Assembly: GCF_900186585.1 (NCBI RefSeq)
Contig: NZ_FYDD01000004.1
Coordinates: 558,001 to 622,000, forward strand
Reading direction: 5' to 3'
Length of the DNA stretch: 64,000 bases
DNA from: Massiliimalia timonensis
GTDB taxonomy: Bacteria > Bacillota > Clostridia > Oscillospirales > Ruminococcaceae
A program made the position numbers and the translations under genes. The notes under the pieces are model-generated. The model made no database searches. It was not told where the DNA came from and saw only the letters and a program-made list of their open reading frames with translations. Positions 8,166 through 17,407 of this stretch are shown here, in pieces (positions within the stretch are counted from its first letter, which is position 1; every line of letters starts with the position of its first letter).

Positions 8166-9467
8166 TTAATACAAGTTGCGGTTATCAATGATCCGAACAG
8201 CTTTTCCTTCACTGCGTGCAATGCTTTTTGGCGCGACCAGCTGTACTTTCGCATAAATACCAAGCATAGCCTTTAATGCGTCTATCAGTTCCTTTTCCTT
8301 GGAAGAGACCTCGGTCAGGGTATCGGAGAACATTTCAGGCGTCATTTCGACCTGAACTTCCAGCTTGTCGCTGTTGTGCTCTCTGCTGACAATGATCTGG
8401 TAGTTTGCCGGGTATCCTTTATTCAGGAGTACAGTTTCGATCTGGGATGGGAAGACATTGACCCCCTTGACGATCAGCATATCGTCGCTTCTGCCCATTG
8501 GTTTGGACATTCTGACATGGGTACGTCCACAGGAACAGGGCTCCCGGTTCAGCACGCAAATATCGCGGGTGCGGTAACGCATTAGCGGGAACGCCTCTTT
8601 GGTGATGCAGGTGAACACCAGTTCGCCTTTTTCCCCATCCGGCAGGACCTCTCCGGTGTTGGGGTCGATGATCTCTGCGATAAAATGGTCCTCATTGATA
8701 TGCATTCCGCCTTGAGCGCTGCATTCAAACGCGACCCCTGGCCCTGAAATTTCGGTCAGGCCATAAATATCGTATGCTTTGATGTGAAGCTTATTCTGAA
8801 TATCCTGACGCATCTCTTCGCTCCAGGCTTCCGCGCCGAAAATCCCTGCTTTTAATTTGATTTGATCCTGCAGGCCGCGTTCACAGATCGTTTCTCCTAA
8901 ATATGCCGCATAAGATGGGGTACAGCATAAAATGGTGGACTGAAGGTCACACATGAATTGGATCTGACGATCGGTATTCCCGGAGGACATGGGCAGGGTC
9001 ATGGAACCAACCTTGTGGGAACCCCCGTTTAATCCCGGGCCACCGGTGAACAGTCCGTATCCATAAGAAACGTGGACGACATCCTCGTTGGTCCCGCCAG
9101 CTGCCATGATGGCACGGGCGCAGCAGTCATCCCAAAGATCTAGGTCGTGCTGGGTGTAGAATGCGACCACGCGGCGTCCGGTAGTGCCACTGGTGGACTG
9201 AATGCGCACTACATCCTTTAACGGCACCGCCAACAGTCCGTAAGGGTATGCCTCGCGCAGATCCTCTTTGGTGATAAAAGGCAATTTATGTAGGTCCGCG
9301 GTGGAACGAATGTCTTCTGGCTTGACACCCTTCTGATCCATAAGGTTCCGATAATATGGCACGTTGTCATAAGCGTGTTTTACGTTTTTTACAAGTCGTT
9401 CATCCTGCCACGCCTTAATTTGTTCCCGGGAAGCGCATTCGATCTCGGGCTGATAATAATGTTCCAT
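8166..9467 (-). CDS. paaK: phenylacetate--CoA ligase
   Basis: A 433-residue adenylate-forming ligase of the PaaK family, which activates phenylacetate or related aryl acids to CoA thioesters using ATP. The P-loop-like motif STSGTTGRR, the AYDIYGLTEISGPGVA segment, the hinge region and the C-terminal lysine-containing subdomain (near IARSEGKAVRI) are present. I place the start at the ATG at 9467 (MEHYYQPEIE), behind AAAGGAC; an in-frame ATG further upstream would add a non-conserved leader. The pair with the ACT gene suggests fermentation of aromatic amino acids or scavenging of their keto-acid products (indolepyruvate/phenylacetate metabolism); this is inference. Confidence 0.93.
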   Translation of the reverse strand: MEHYYQPEIECASREQIKAWQDERLVKNVKHAYDNVPYYRNLMDQKGVKPEDIRSTADLHKLPFITKEDLREAYPYGLLAVPLKDVVRIQSTSGTTGRRVVAFYTQHDLDLWDDCCARAIMAAGGTNEDVVHVSYGYGLFTGGPGLNGGSHKVGSMTLPMSSGNTDRQIQFMCDLQSTILCCTPSYAAYLGETICERGLQDQIKLKAGIFGAEAWSEEMRQDIQNKLHIKAYDIYGLTEISGPGVAFECSAQGGMHINEDHFIAEIIDPNTGEVLPDGEKGELVFTCITKEAFPLMRYRTRDICVLNREPCSCGRTHVRMSKPMGRSDDMLIVKGVNVFPSQIETVLLNKGYPANYQIIVSREHNSDKLEVQVEMTPEMFSDTLTEVSSKEKELIDALKAMLGIYAKVQLVAPKSIARSEGKAVRIIDNRNLY

Positions 9468-9533
9468 CTTCTTCAAAGTCCTTTCTGTTTGATCGTTTGT
9501 ACAGCAAAGGAAACCGTACAATTTCTTACCCCT

Positions 9534-9562
9534 ATCTTACCACATCTAAAAAATCCTGTAAA
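9534..9562 (-). promoter_or_regulatory. paaK-ACT operon promoter
   Basis: On the minus strand, TTTACA (9557-9562) and TAAGAT (9534-9539) are 17 bases apart, about 65 bases upstream of the paaK start. Confidence 0.5.
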
Positions 9563-9587
9563 TAAAAATTTTATCCTGCTAACAGGG

Positions 9588-9624
9588 AAAAGGCATGTAC
9601 AGAAATTCTGCACATGCCTTTTTT
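9588..9624 (-). terminator. recombinase terminator
   Basis: The stem AAAAGGCATGT / ACATGCCTTTT contains a nested CAGAA/TTCTG pairing and is flanked by A- and T-runs. It follows the minus-strand recombinase gene. Confidence 0.8.
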
Positions 9625-9668
9625 GCCATACTGCTTTTCTGGGGGAAAGCAGAGGAGGTGAGGTAAGG

Positions 9669-11089
<1,421 letters not shown>

Positions 11090-11093
11090 AAAG

Positions 11094-11117
11094 GGCGCCC
11101 CTCATATGAGGGGCGCC
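11094..11117 (+). terminator. first hairpin after hsp20
   Basis: A 10-bp GC-rich perfect stem (GGCGCCCCTC, ATAT, complement) begins 4 bases after the hsp20 stop without a T-run. It may protect the mRNA 3' end or act with the next hairpin. Confidence 0.6.
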
Positions 11118-11125
11118 TGATAAAG

Positions 11126-11158
11126 AAAAAGCAGAGCAAATACTTGCTCTGCTTTTTT
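11126..11158 (+). terminator. hsp20 terminator
   Basis: The stem AAAAAGCAGAGCAA / TTGCTCTGCTTTTTT with a T-run is a typical intrinsic terminator. Confidence 0.88.
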
Positions 11159-11224
11159 GTTACCTAGAAAAAATCATTCAGAAAGCTTTTATTGCTTGAT
11201 ATAATAGCTTACGTTTTTTGCCGG

Positions 11225-11803
11225 TCATTGCTGTATGTAAACCATCATGCTGATGCCTGCATCTTTTATCAATATATTTTTCGGCATCCTCAAAAGCTTA
11301 CAGGTTATATATATGTCGCCTGCCGCGCCAGAAACATTGACGACCTGTATCAAATATATTGTCCAAAACCATGATAACGGCACGAAAAAATTAACGATCG
11401 TAAGCAATATCAAAAATACTGCAACCGGCGCGAGCGCTATAAAGATATATGTTGCCTTGCCGTAATAATCTGCGCTCCCCGCGTAGGCATATATCCCGGT
11501 AAATCCATAACTCACTTTCTTTGTACCGCAGATTTTCATGGCGATACCGTGTATCAATTCATGCAAGAACATATACGCAATGATCATGGCAAGCAAAAAA
11601 AGGGATTTTACCCAAAACAATATGATGCCGTTTTCTGCATTGAAAAATGTAAAAACCGGTACATAAAAATGCATAAAAACAACCATAACGATCGCGATCA
11701 GAGCAGCTAAAAGATTAACAAGCAGCATCGTTTTTTTATTGTTTTGCAAATCGAGTGCAAAATACCCGATATATCCGCTAGGCAATTCATGAAAGGTTTT
11801 CAT
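11225..11803 (-). CDS. DUF3267 membrane protein, putative metalloprotease
   Basis: 192 residues with about four hydrophobic helices (residues 25-50, 62-82, 115-140 and 140-165). The second helix ends in HELIHG, an HExxH zinc-protease motif, and a later SGAAGDIY segment supplies a conserved Asp. This fits the DUF3267 family of small intramembrane zincin-like proteins. Substrate is unknown. The gene is lower in GC and more Ile/Phe-rich than its neighbours, partly because it encodes a membrane protein. No operon partner is obvious. Confidence 0.8.
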   Translation of the reverse strand: MKTFHELPSGYIGYFALDLQNNKKTMLLVNLLAALIAIVMVVFMHFYVPVFTFFNAENGIILFWVKSLFLLAMIIAYMFLHELIHGIAMKICGTKKVSYGFTGIYAYAGSADYYGKATYIFIALAPVAVFLILLTIVNFFVPLSWFWTIYLIQVVNVSGAAGDIYITCKLLRMPKNILIKDAGISMMVYIQQ

Positions 11804-11972
11804 AATGGATCCTTCCGTTTACTAATTTGATGTAATATAAAAATTTCCGCTTTACTAACGGTAAAAGAGGTACAGTACATGCCTAAAGCCAGTTCTATTC
11901 ACTGACCGGCCCATAAGGAAATAGAAGCAAGAAATCTCCCTGCCCTACATATTGAAAGCGGGCCTGTTTATT

Positions 11973-12341
11973 TTATTTTTTTTGTTCCGTATGCTGTTTG
12001 ATTGCTTGAAAGCTTTCCGCGCTGATGACATGTTCGATCCGGCATGCGTCTTCTACCGCGGTTTTTGGGGTGACGCCTAATCTGATCAGCCAATCGGACA
12101 ACAGCGTATGGCGCTCGTACATGGTGTTTGCGATCTGCGCACCCTTGTCTGTTAGGGTGATGTAGCCGCTGGGATCCATGAAAAGATAGCCGTTTTCCCG
12201 CAGATTTTTCATAGCAACGCTGACGCTGGGTTTCGTCACTCCCAGTTCATTTACGATATCGATAGAACGGACTGAACCATTCCTCTCAGATAAAATCAAA
12301 ACTGTTTCCAAATAGTTTTCTGCTGACTCCTGTATTTTCAT
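11973..12341 (-). CDS. DtxR/MntR-family metal-dependent regulator
   Basis: A 122-residue transcription regulator with an N-terminal winged helix (NYLETVLILSE; SIDIVNELGVTKPSVSVAMKNL) and a short metal-binding dimerisation domain (RHTLLSDWLIRLGV; DACRIEHVIS). It lacks the C-terminal SH3-like domain of DtxR, so it is of the short MntR type that represses metal uptake when Mn2+ or Fe2+ is plentiful. GAAAGGGG precedes the ATG. No metal transporter gene is adjacent in this window, so its targets lie elsewhere. Confidence 0.88.
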   Translation of the reverse strand: MKIQESAENYLETVLILSERNGSVRSIDIVNELGVTKPSVSVAMKNLRENGYLFMDPSGYITLTDKGAQIANTMYERHTLLSDWLIRLGVTPKTAVEDACRIEHVISAESFQAIKQHTEQKK

Positions 12342-12398
12342 TTGTTCAGCCCCTTTCTGATAAATATGACATCATCATATCATATTCTGTGACTTTTT

Positions 12399-14069
12399 TC
12401 AATGCGCTGTAAAATCTACAGCTATTTCCGTGCCGCGCTGTTCTTCGCTGTGCAATATGACAGCGGCATGATGGCGTTCCGCAATGTGCTTGACAATGGA
12501 CAAACCAAGCCCTGTCCCCCCGGTTTCTTTTGAACGGCTTTTATCCACCCGGTAAAACCGTTCAAAAATTCGCGCTTGATGCTCCTTGGGGATCCCAATG
12601 CCGTTGTCCTTTACCGTGACCTTTTGTTCCTTTACGGTCACCGTCACCCTGCCGCCGGAGGGTGTATAGCGGATCGCGTTGTCACAAAGGTTATAGATCA
12701 ATTCCCAAAGCTGGTGACGGACCCCATACACAGAGGTCGGCTCTCCTTCCAGAAGAAGTAAGATGTTCTTTTTCTGAGCCGCGATTTCCAGTGATTTTAG
12801 GCAGTCTTCAGCAAGGGAATAAAGATCGACTGATTTCGTTTGGGAGGAGGCCGGCGATTCATCCAACTCCGAAAGCTGGATAATGTCGCTGATCAGGGTG
12901 AGCAGGCGGGAGGCCTCTTTCCCGATCACCTGCGCAAAATGGACCACATCCTCCTGCTTGGCGAACCCGGTGGCGATCATCTCCGCATAGCCGGAGATTG
13001 AGGTTAGCGGGGTCTTTAATTCATGTGAAACGTTGGCGGTGAACTCCTGCCGCATCTGTTCCATCTGCGCTTTTTCCGTAACGTCCAGCATTAGGCAGAT
13101 CACGCCGATCTGGGAATCATCATTCATCACGGGGTTGGTAAATACCTGGATATATTTCCCTTGGAGCTGTAGCACCTGTGAGGTGCTGTTCCCGTGGATG
13201 GCCTCATGAATGCAGCTGTTGAGCTGCGGGATGTCAGATAACGTCATCAAATGCTGGCGGTCGGTAAACGAAGTTTGTCCAAGGTATTGCAAAGCACTGT
13301 CGTTCACTACCAGAACCGCTTCCTCCTGATCCAGCAAAAGCATCCCTTCCGCCATATTTTGTATCAATGTTTGCAGTTTATTCTTTTCCTCGGTCAATTC
13401 CCGCAACTGGAATTGATTTTGGGTGCGCTGGTGCTGTATCTCCTGAATAAACGGAATCAGCTCCTGATAAATCTTGGAATGATCCTTTACCGCTTCCGGA
13501 TGACTGATATTATTTGCCAGCAGTTTGATAGGTACCAGCATTTTCTGCATCAAAAAGATGGAAAAGATGATCGACAGCAAAAGCAAAAATAAAATAATTC
13601 CCACCAAGAGGGGGGAAGCCCGCCAGAAAAGCTGGTAGATATTGCTGGTTTCCACAGAAATGCGCAGAATATTTCCGTCGGGCAAACGCAGGGCGCAGTA
13701 ATGAAGATCCTTGAGCAGGGTGGAAGAGCTGCGGACGCTATACCCTTTTCCGGACTGGAGGGCGTCTTCTACCTCCGGCCGGTCAGCATGGTTGTCCAAT
13801 CCGGCAATATCTGCCGTGCTGTCAAACAGCACCGTTCCATTTGGCGCGATCAGAGTGATGCGGCTGTTTTTGGTCCGAAACCCGGCAATCTGGGAAACAG
13901 GGTCTTCCATCATATCATAGCTTTGGGATAATATCTCTGTCTGCTCCCACAGGTCTTCTTTGATTTGATCCTCCCTGGCCTCTTGAAAGATCAGGGCAGA
14001 AAGGGTAAATGCGATCACGACTGCGATCAGCCCAATATAAAACAGGCTGGAGGTGATTTTTGATTCCAT
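12399..14069 (-). CDS. sensor histidine kinase, PhoR-like
   Basis: A 556-residue membrane sensor kinase. Two transmembrane helices (about 6-28 and 150-172) flank an extracellular sensing domain, followed by a HAMP-like linker, a PAS domain (about 230-330) and the kinase core. The core has the phospho-acceptor His in SHELKTP, N-box DNAIRYTP, G1 DNGIGIP and G2 GGTGLGLSIV. The order matches PhoR/ResE/WalK-type kinases. It lies 3 bases downstream of its response regulator. Without a phosphate-transport operon nearby, assigning the signal (phosphate or envelope stress) would be a guess. Confidence 0.93.
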   Translation of the reverse strand: MESKITSSLFYIGLIAVVIAFTLSALIFQEAREDQIKEDLWEQTEILSQSYDMMEDPVSQIAGFRTKNSRITLIAPNGTVLFDSTADIAGLDNHADRPEVEDALQSGKGYSVRSSSTLLKDLHYCALRLPDGNILRISVETSNIYQLFWRASPLLVGIILFLLLLSIIFSIFLMQKMLVPIKLLANNISHPEAVKDHSKIYQELIPFIQEIQHQRTQNQFQLRELTEEKNKLQTLIQNMAEGMLLLDQEEAVLVVNDSALQYLGQTSFTDRQHLMTLSDIPQLNSCIHEAIHGNSTSQVLQLQGKYIQVFTNPVMNDDSQIGVICLMLDVTEKAQMEQMRQEFTANVSHELKTPLTSISGYAEMIATGFAKQEDVVHFAQVIGKEASRLLTLISDIIQLSELDESPASSQTKSVDLYSLAEDCLKSLEIAAQKKNILLLLEGEPTSVYGVRHQLWELIYNLCDNAIRYTPSGGRVTVTVKEQKVTVKDNGIGIPKEHQARIFERFYRVDKSRSKETGGTGLGLSIVKHIAERHHAAVILHSEEQRGTEIAVDFTAH

Positions 14070-14072
14070 TGA

Positions 14073-14744
14073 TTACTCTCCCAGCTTATACCCCACATTT
14101 CGCACGGTACGGATCTCCTTGCCGCAGTCGCCCAACTTTTTGCGGAGCGTCTTGATATGCATGTCAATGGTGCGGCTTTCGCCCTCATAGTCAAAATCCC
14201 ATACATGGTTCATGATCTGCTCTCTGGTAAGCACGACAGTAGGATTGGAAATCAAAAATTTTAATAATTCGTATTCTTTATAGGTAAGCTCGCAGGGTTC
14301 CCCCATAGAGGTCACGATATGGGAGGTATCATCCAGTATGATGCCGCGATATTCATAAACCTGTTTTTGTGTGATCAGGCTGCTGCGGCGCAGCAACGCC
14401 TTGACCCTGGAGATCAGCTCCATGACGCCGAACGGTTTGGTGATGTAATCGTCCGCCCCGGTATCCAGCCCTTTTACTTTATCCATTTCAGTGGTCTTGG
14501 CGGTTACCATCATGATCGGGATGTGCTTGGTGCGCGGGCTCTGGCGCAGATCCTCCAGCAGGGAAAGGCCGTCCTGCCCGGGAAGCATGATATCCAGCAG
14601 GATCAAATCCGGCAGGGTGTGGCGGATGGTCTTTTCCAGCTGCTCTGCGTCGCAAAATTCCATGACATCAAACCCGCTGTTTTGCAGGGCATACCGTTCC
14701 ATTTCACGAATATCCTTGTCATCTTCTACGATAAAAATGGTCAT
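14073..14744 (-). CDS. response regulator, OmpR/PhoB family
   Basis: 223 residues: a receiver domain (1-120) with the acidic pocket VEDD, phospho-acceptor Asp in LLLDIMLPG, conserved Thr and the Lys in TKPFG; then a winged-helix DNA-binding domain (130-223) with the recognition helix in ESRTIDMHIKTLRKKLG. It is the first gene of a two-gene operon with the histidine kinase that follows. A promoter lies about 50 bases upstream. Confidence 0.95.
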   Translation of the reverse strand: MTIFIVEDDKDIREMERYALQNSGFDVMEFCDAEQLEKTIRHTLPDLILLDIMLPGQDGLSLLEDLRQSPRTKHIPIMMVTAKTTEMDKVKGLDTGADDYITKPFGVMELISRVKALLRRSSLITQKQVYEYRGIILDDTSHIVTSMGEPCELTYKEYELLKFLISNPTVVLTREQIMNHVWDFDYEGESRTIDMHIKTLRKKLGDCGKEIRTVRNVGYKLGE

Positions 14745-14791
14745 AAGATCACTCCATTATCTGTGTTAAACGAAAAGCTTGTTACCATATC

Positions 14792-14820
14792 AGTATACAA
14801 TGTTTTGGCGTTTCTGGCAA
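14792..14820 (-). promoter_or_regulatory. two-component operon promoter
   Basis: On the minus strand, TTGCCA (14815-14820) and TATACT (14792-14797) are separated by 17 bases, about 50 bases upstream of the response-regulator start. Confidence 0.6.
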
Positions 14821-14858
14821 GGCAAAGAGGAAATGAAAAAAGCCCCTTTCCTGAACTG

Positions 14859-15662
14859 CTATAAATCCAGTCCCATCTTACGCAGGGCAAAAAAGATCCC
14901 GTCATGGTCGTTGTCTTTGGTGTGGCAGGGGAAGAGGCGCTTCAACTCTGCCGGTGCGTTTTCCATGAAAAATCCATGCCCTACCGTTTGCAGCATCTCA
15001 AGATCATTATAATTGTCCCCAAAGGCCGCTGTATCAGCCGGAGCGATCTGCCGCATCTGGCAAAATTGTTTAACCGCGGCGGCTTTTGTGACCCCGCGCT
15101 CCATGATTTCAAGAAGATGATCGGCAGATTTGGCAATGGAAAGGTGTGGAAACGCTTTTTTTAATTCCTGTTCGATCGTTAGAATTTGCCTTGGATTACA
15201 GATGCACAGGATCTTGTGGACGTCATCACCGGCGATCGTTTCAAGGGAGCCTTGCTTTGACTCCGCTTTTACGATCTTTTCCTCTCGGACGATCCTAGGG
15301 TCTGACCTATCCTTGACGATCCATTCGTCAAAGGAAAACAGACACCAGCTTAAATCAAACTGACGCTGTTCCGCCAGTTCGATGATTGCTTTAGCAGTAC
15401 GCTTTTGAAAGCCTTTCTGGAAAAGGACCTGGCCGTTTTCGGAAAGGATCAATGCCCCGCTGTAGCAGATCATGGGGCATTGAAATCCGTATTCCCACAT
15501 GATCGGTGTGATGCCGGAAGGCCCTCTTGCCGAAACGATCACAAAGGGGATCTGCGCATGCTCCAATGCCCTGATAGCCTGTTGTGTCAATGGAGTGATC
15601 TGGTGGGTGGAATTTAACAGGGTGCCGTCTATGTCGCTGAATACGATTTTGATTTTTGGCAT
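14859..15662 (-). CDS. HAD-superfamily Cof-type phosphatase
   Basis: A 267-residue sugar-phosphate phosphatase of the Cof/YbjI subfamily. Motif I is DIDGTLL with the nucleophile Asp, motif II the VSARGP serine/threonine region, motif III the Lys in TKAAAVKQF and motif IV GDNYNDLEML. A large C2-type cap domain lies between motifs II and III. I start it at the ATG at 15662 (MPKIKIVFSD) behind AAAGGGAG; an upstream in-frame start would add about 52 unconserved residues that include the neighbouring terminator. Substrate not predictable. Confidence 0.93.
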   Translation of the reverse strand: MPKIKIVFSDIDGTLLNSTHQITPLTQQAIRALEHAQIPFVIVSARGPSGITPIMWEYGFQCPMICYSGALILSENGQVLFQKGFQKRTAKAIIELAEQRQFDLSWCLFSFDEWIVKDRSDPRIVREEKIVKAESKQGSLETIAGDDVHKILCICNPRQILTIEQELKKAFPHLSIAKSADHLLEIMERGVTKAAAVKQFCQMRQIAPADTAAFGDNYNDLEMLQTVGHGFFMENAPAELKRLFPCHTKDNDHDGIFFALRKMGLDL

Positions 15663-15737
15663 GAGAACTACTCCCTTTCTGCGCGTGTTTTGGCAAGTAT
15701 TTTTCTTCAGTATATACCATTTATAAAGAAAAAGCGA

Positions 15738-15763
15738 GCCCCTGCACGCTGGCGTGCAGGGGC
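15738..15763 (-). terminator. mrp operon terminator
   Basis: A 12-bp GC-rich perfect stem (GCCCCTGCACGC / complement, 2-base loop) is followed on the minus strand by TCGCTTTTTC, just after the mrp stop. Confidence 0.8.
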
Positions 15764-15775
15764 CGAAATATATAT

Positions 15776-16615
15776 TTATTCCTTTGTGACCGGTGCTTTT
15801 TCTTCGATCACATCGCATAGATGCTCCGCGTAATCGCCGTGGAACAATTCGATAACTCCCTGGTCGCAGGCTTTGGCAAGCTCTGGGTCGATCGGAAGTT
15901 TTGCAAGAACATCGATCCCAAACTGGGCCGCGGTTTCTTCGATATGGCTGTCCCCAAACAGCTTAATTTCTTTCCCGCAGTCCGGACATCGGGCAAAGCT
16001 ATAGTTTTCCACAATGCCCAAAATCGGGATATTCATAGTTTTAGCCATGTTCACTGCTTTGGCAACGATCATAGATACCAGCTCCTGCGGGGAAGTGATG
16101 ATCAGGATGCCATCCAACGGGATAGACTGGAACACGGTCAGCGGAACGTCGCCAGTCCCGGGAGGCATATCCACAAACATATAATCCACGTCGTCCCAGA
16201 TGACGTCGGTCCAAAACTGTTTGACGGTTCCGGCTATCACCGGCCCGCGCCATACCACCGGGGTGGTTTCATCCTCCAGCAAAAGGTTTACCGACATCAG
16301 GTCGATCCCAGTTTTGCTTTTTACCGGGAACATCCCCATGCTGCTGGCCATGGCCCGTTCCTTTACCCCGAATACCTTGGGGATAGACGGCCCGGTCACG
16401 TCGGCGTCCAGAATAGCGGTGTTCCAGCCGCGGCGTTTTAACGCGACGGCGAGCATAGAAGTGACCAGTGATTTCCCAACGCCGCCCTTTCCACTGACAA
16501 CGCCGATCACTTTCCGGATCGTACTCATTTCATGGGGGCGCTCCAGAAAGCTTTTGGGATCTCTGGAATCGCATTTCTGGGAGCAGGTGTCACAGTTATG
16601 GCTGCATTCACTCAT
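15776..16615 (-). CDS. Mrp/NBP35-family Fe-S cluster carrier ATPase
   Basis: A 279-residue P-loop ATPase. The deviant Walker A is GKGGVGKS (residues 40-47), with the switch region DADVTGPSIPK, an MPPGTGD motif and a C-x2-C pair (FARCPDC) that binds the bridging Fe-S cluster at the dimer interface. The N-terminus has a second Cys cluster (CSHNCDTCSQKC), common in clostridial homologues. The protein loads Fe-S clusters onto apo-proteins. It follows the DUF134 gene by about 30 bases, and the two share a promoter. Confidence 0.93.
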   Translation of the reverse strand: MSECSHNCDTCSQKCDSRDPKSFLERPHEMSTIRKVIGVVSGKGGVGKSLVTSMLAVALKRRGWNTAILDADVTGPSIPKVFGVKERAMASSMGMFPVKSKTGIDLMSVNLLLEDETTPVVWRGPVIAGTVKQFWTDVIWDDVDYMFVDMPPGTGDVPLTVFQSIPLDGILIITSPQELVSMIVAKAVNMAKTMNIPILGIVENYSFARCPDCGKEIKLFGDSHIEETAAQFGIDVLAKLPIDPELAKACDQGVIELFHGDYAEHLCDVIEEKAPVTKE

Positions 16616-16645
16616 AGTTTATCGTTCCTTTCTATTGATACGAGC

Positions 16646-16987
16646 TTATTTTCTTTCTTCAAAACGGCAGTTTAAGCAGGAAGTATCACATTGGCAATGG
16701 TTGTCCGCCACCACATACTTCCCGCCTTTAATTTCGATGATCTTTCCATTGATCAGCGCGTCCGCAATATTTCGGTGCGCAGAATGCAGGATGCGTTGGA
16801 AGGTGGCGCGGGATATTTCCATCCGTTCCGCAGCGGTATCCTGGTCCAGCATTTCCAGATCCGCCAGCCGCACAGCTTCAATCTCATCAAAGGTAAGGGC
16901 AACAGAGGCTTTTGTCTGGTTGTCCGGACGGAAGACCTTACTTTCCGGGATATAGCAGATCTTTCGGTTTTTTGTGATTCCGGGCAT
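16646..16987 (-). CDS. DUF134 helix-turn-helix protein
   Basis: 113 residues: an N-terminal segment (MPGITKNRKICYIPES), a sigma-70-region-4-like helix-turn-helix (FDEIEAVRLADLEMLDQDTAAERMEIS is only partly conserved elsewhere) and a Cys-rich tail (CQCDTSCLNC). DUF134 proteins regularly neighbour Mrp and NifX/NifB-type Fe-S genes, so a regulator of, or accessory to, Fe-S cluster handling is likely. Direct targets are unknown. First gene of the operon with mrp. Confidence 0.87.
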   Translation of the reverse strand: MPGITKNRKICYIPESKVFRPDNQTKASVALTFDEIEAVRLADLEMLDQDTAAERMEISRATFQRILHSAHRNIADALINGKIIEIKGGKYVVADNHCQCDTSCLNCRFEERK

Positions 16988-17407
16988 AAAATGATACTCC
17001 TTTCGATCATGATTCTACAAGAAACGCGATCCTGTGTCGTTATAATGAAAGATGCGCGTAGGCTCATCTCTTTCAGTATAATGTGCATATGCTCAAATGT
17101 CAATCCTCCTTTTTTATTTTGGCCGGAAGTAGACCGTTCGATCCGCTTCCAGAAAGGCTTGGCGAAGAAATTGTATCCGAAGATACAGAAATTTTCCAAA
17201 AACATTGTGCATTTGGTATAAATAACATTTATTTTACAAGAATTATATGGTAATTTTTTATATAATGTTGTATAATGAACATAGCTTCAAAAGAAAAAAT
17301 GATAAATTTCTCCAAAGCAGACTCATAAAAAGGATTGGCAGAAGAAAGAATTGGTATTTTAAAGCTTTGGGGCAGGATAAGAAAGAATAGAAAGGCAGTG
17401 GAATCAC
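16988..17407. other. divergent promoter region, DUF134-mrp (-) and glgB (+)
   Basis: About 420 bases without a gene. It holds the DUF134 promoter on the minus strand and an AT-rich block with two TATAAT-like -10 boxes (17261-17266 and 17271-17276) facing glgB. No good -35 accompanies them, so glgB transcription may need an activator or start elsewhere. Confidence 0.6.
17075..17103 (-). promoter_or_regulatory. DUF134-mrp operon promoter
   Basis: On the minus strand, a consensus TTGACA (17098-17103), 17-base spacer and TATACT (17075-17080). The leader would be about 80 bases. Confidence 0.75.
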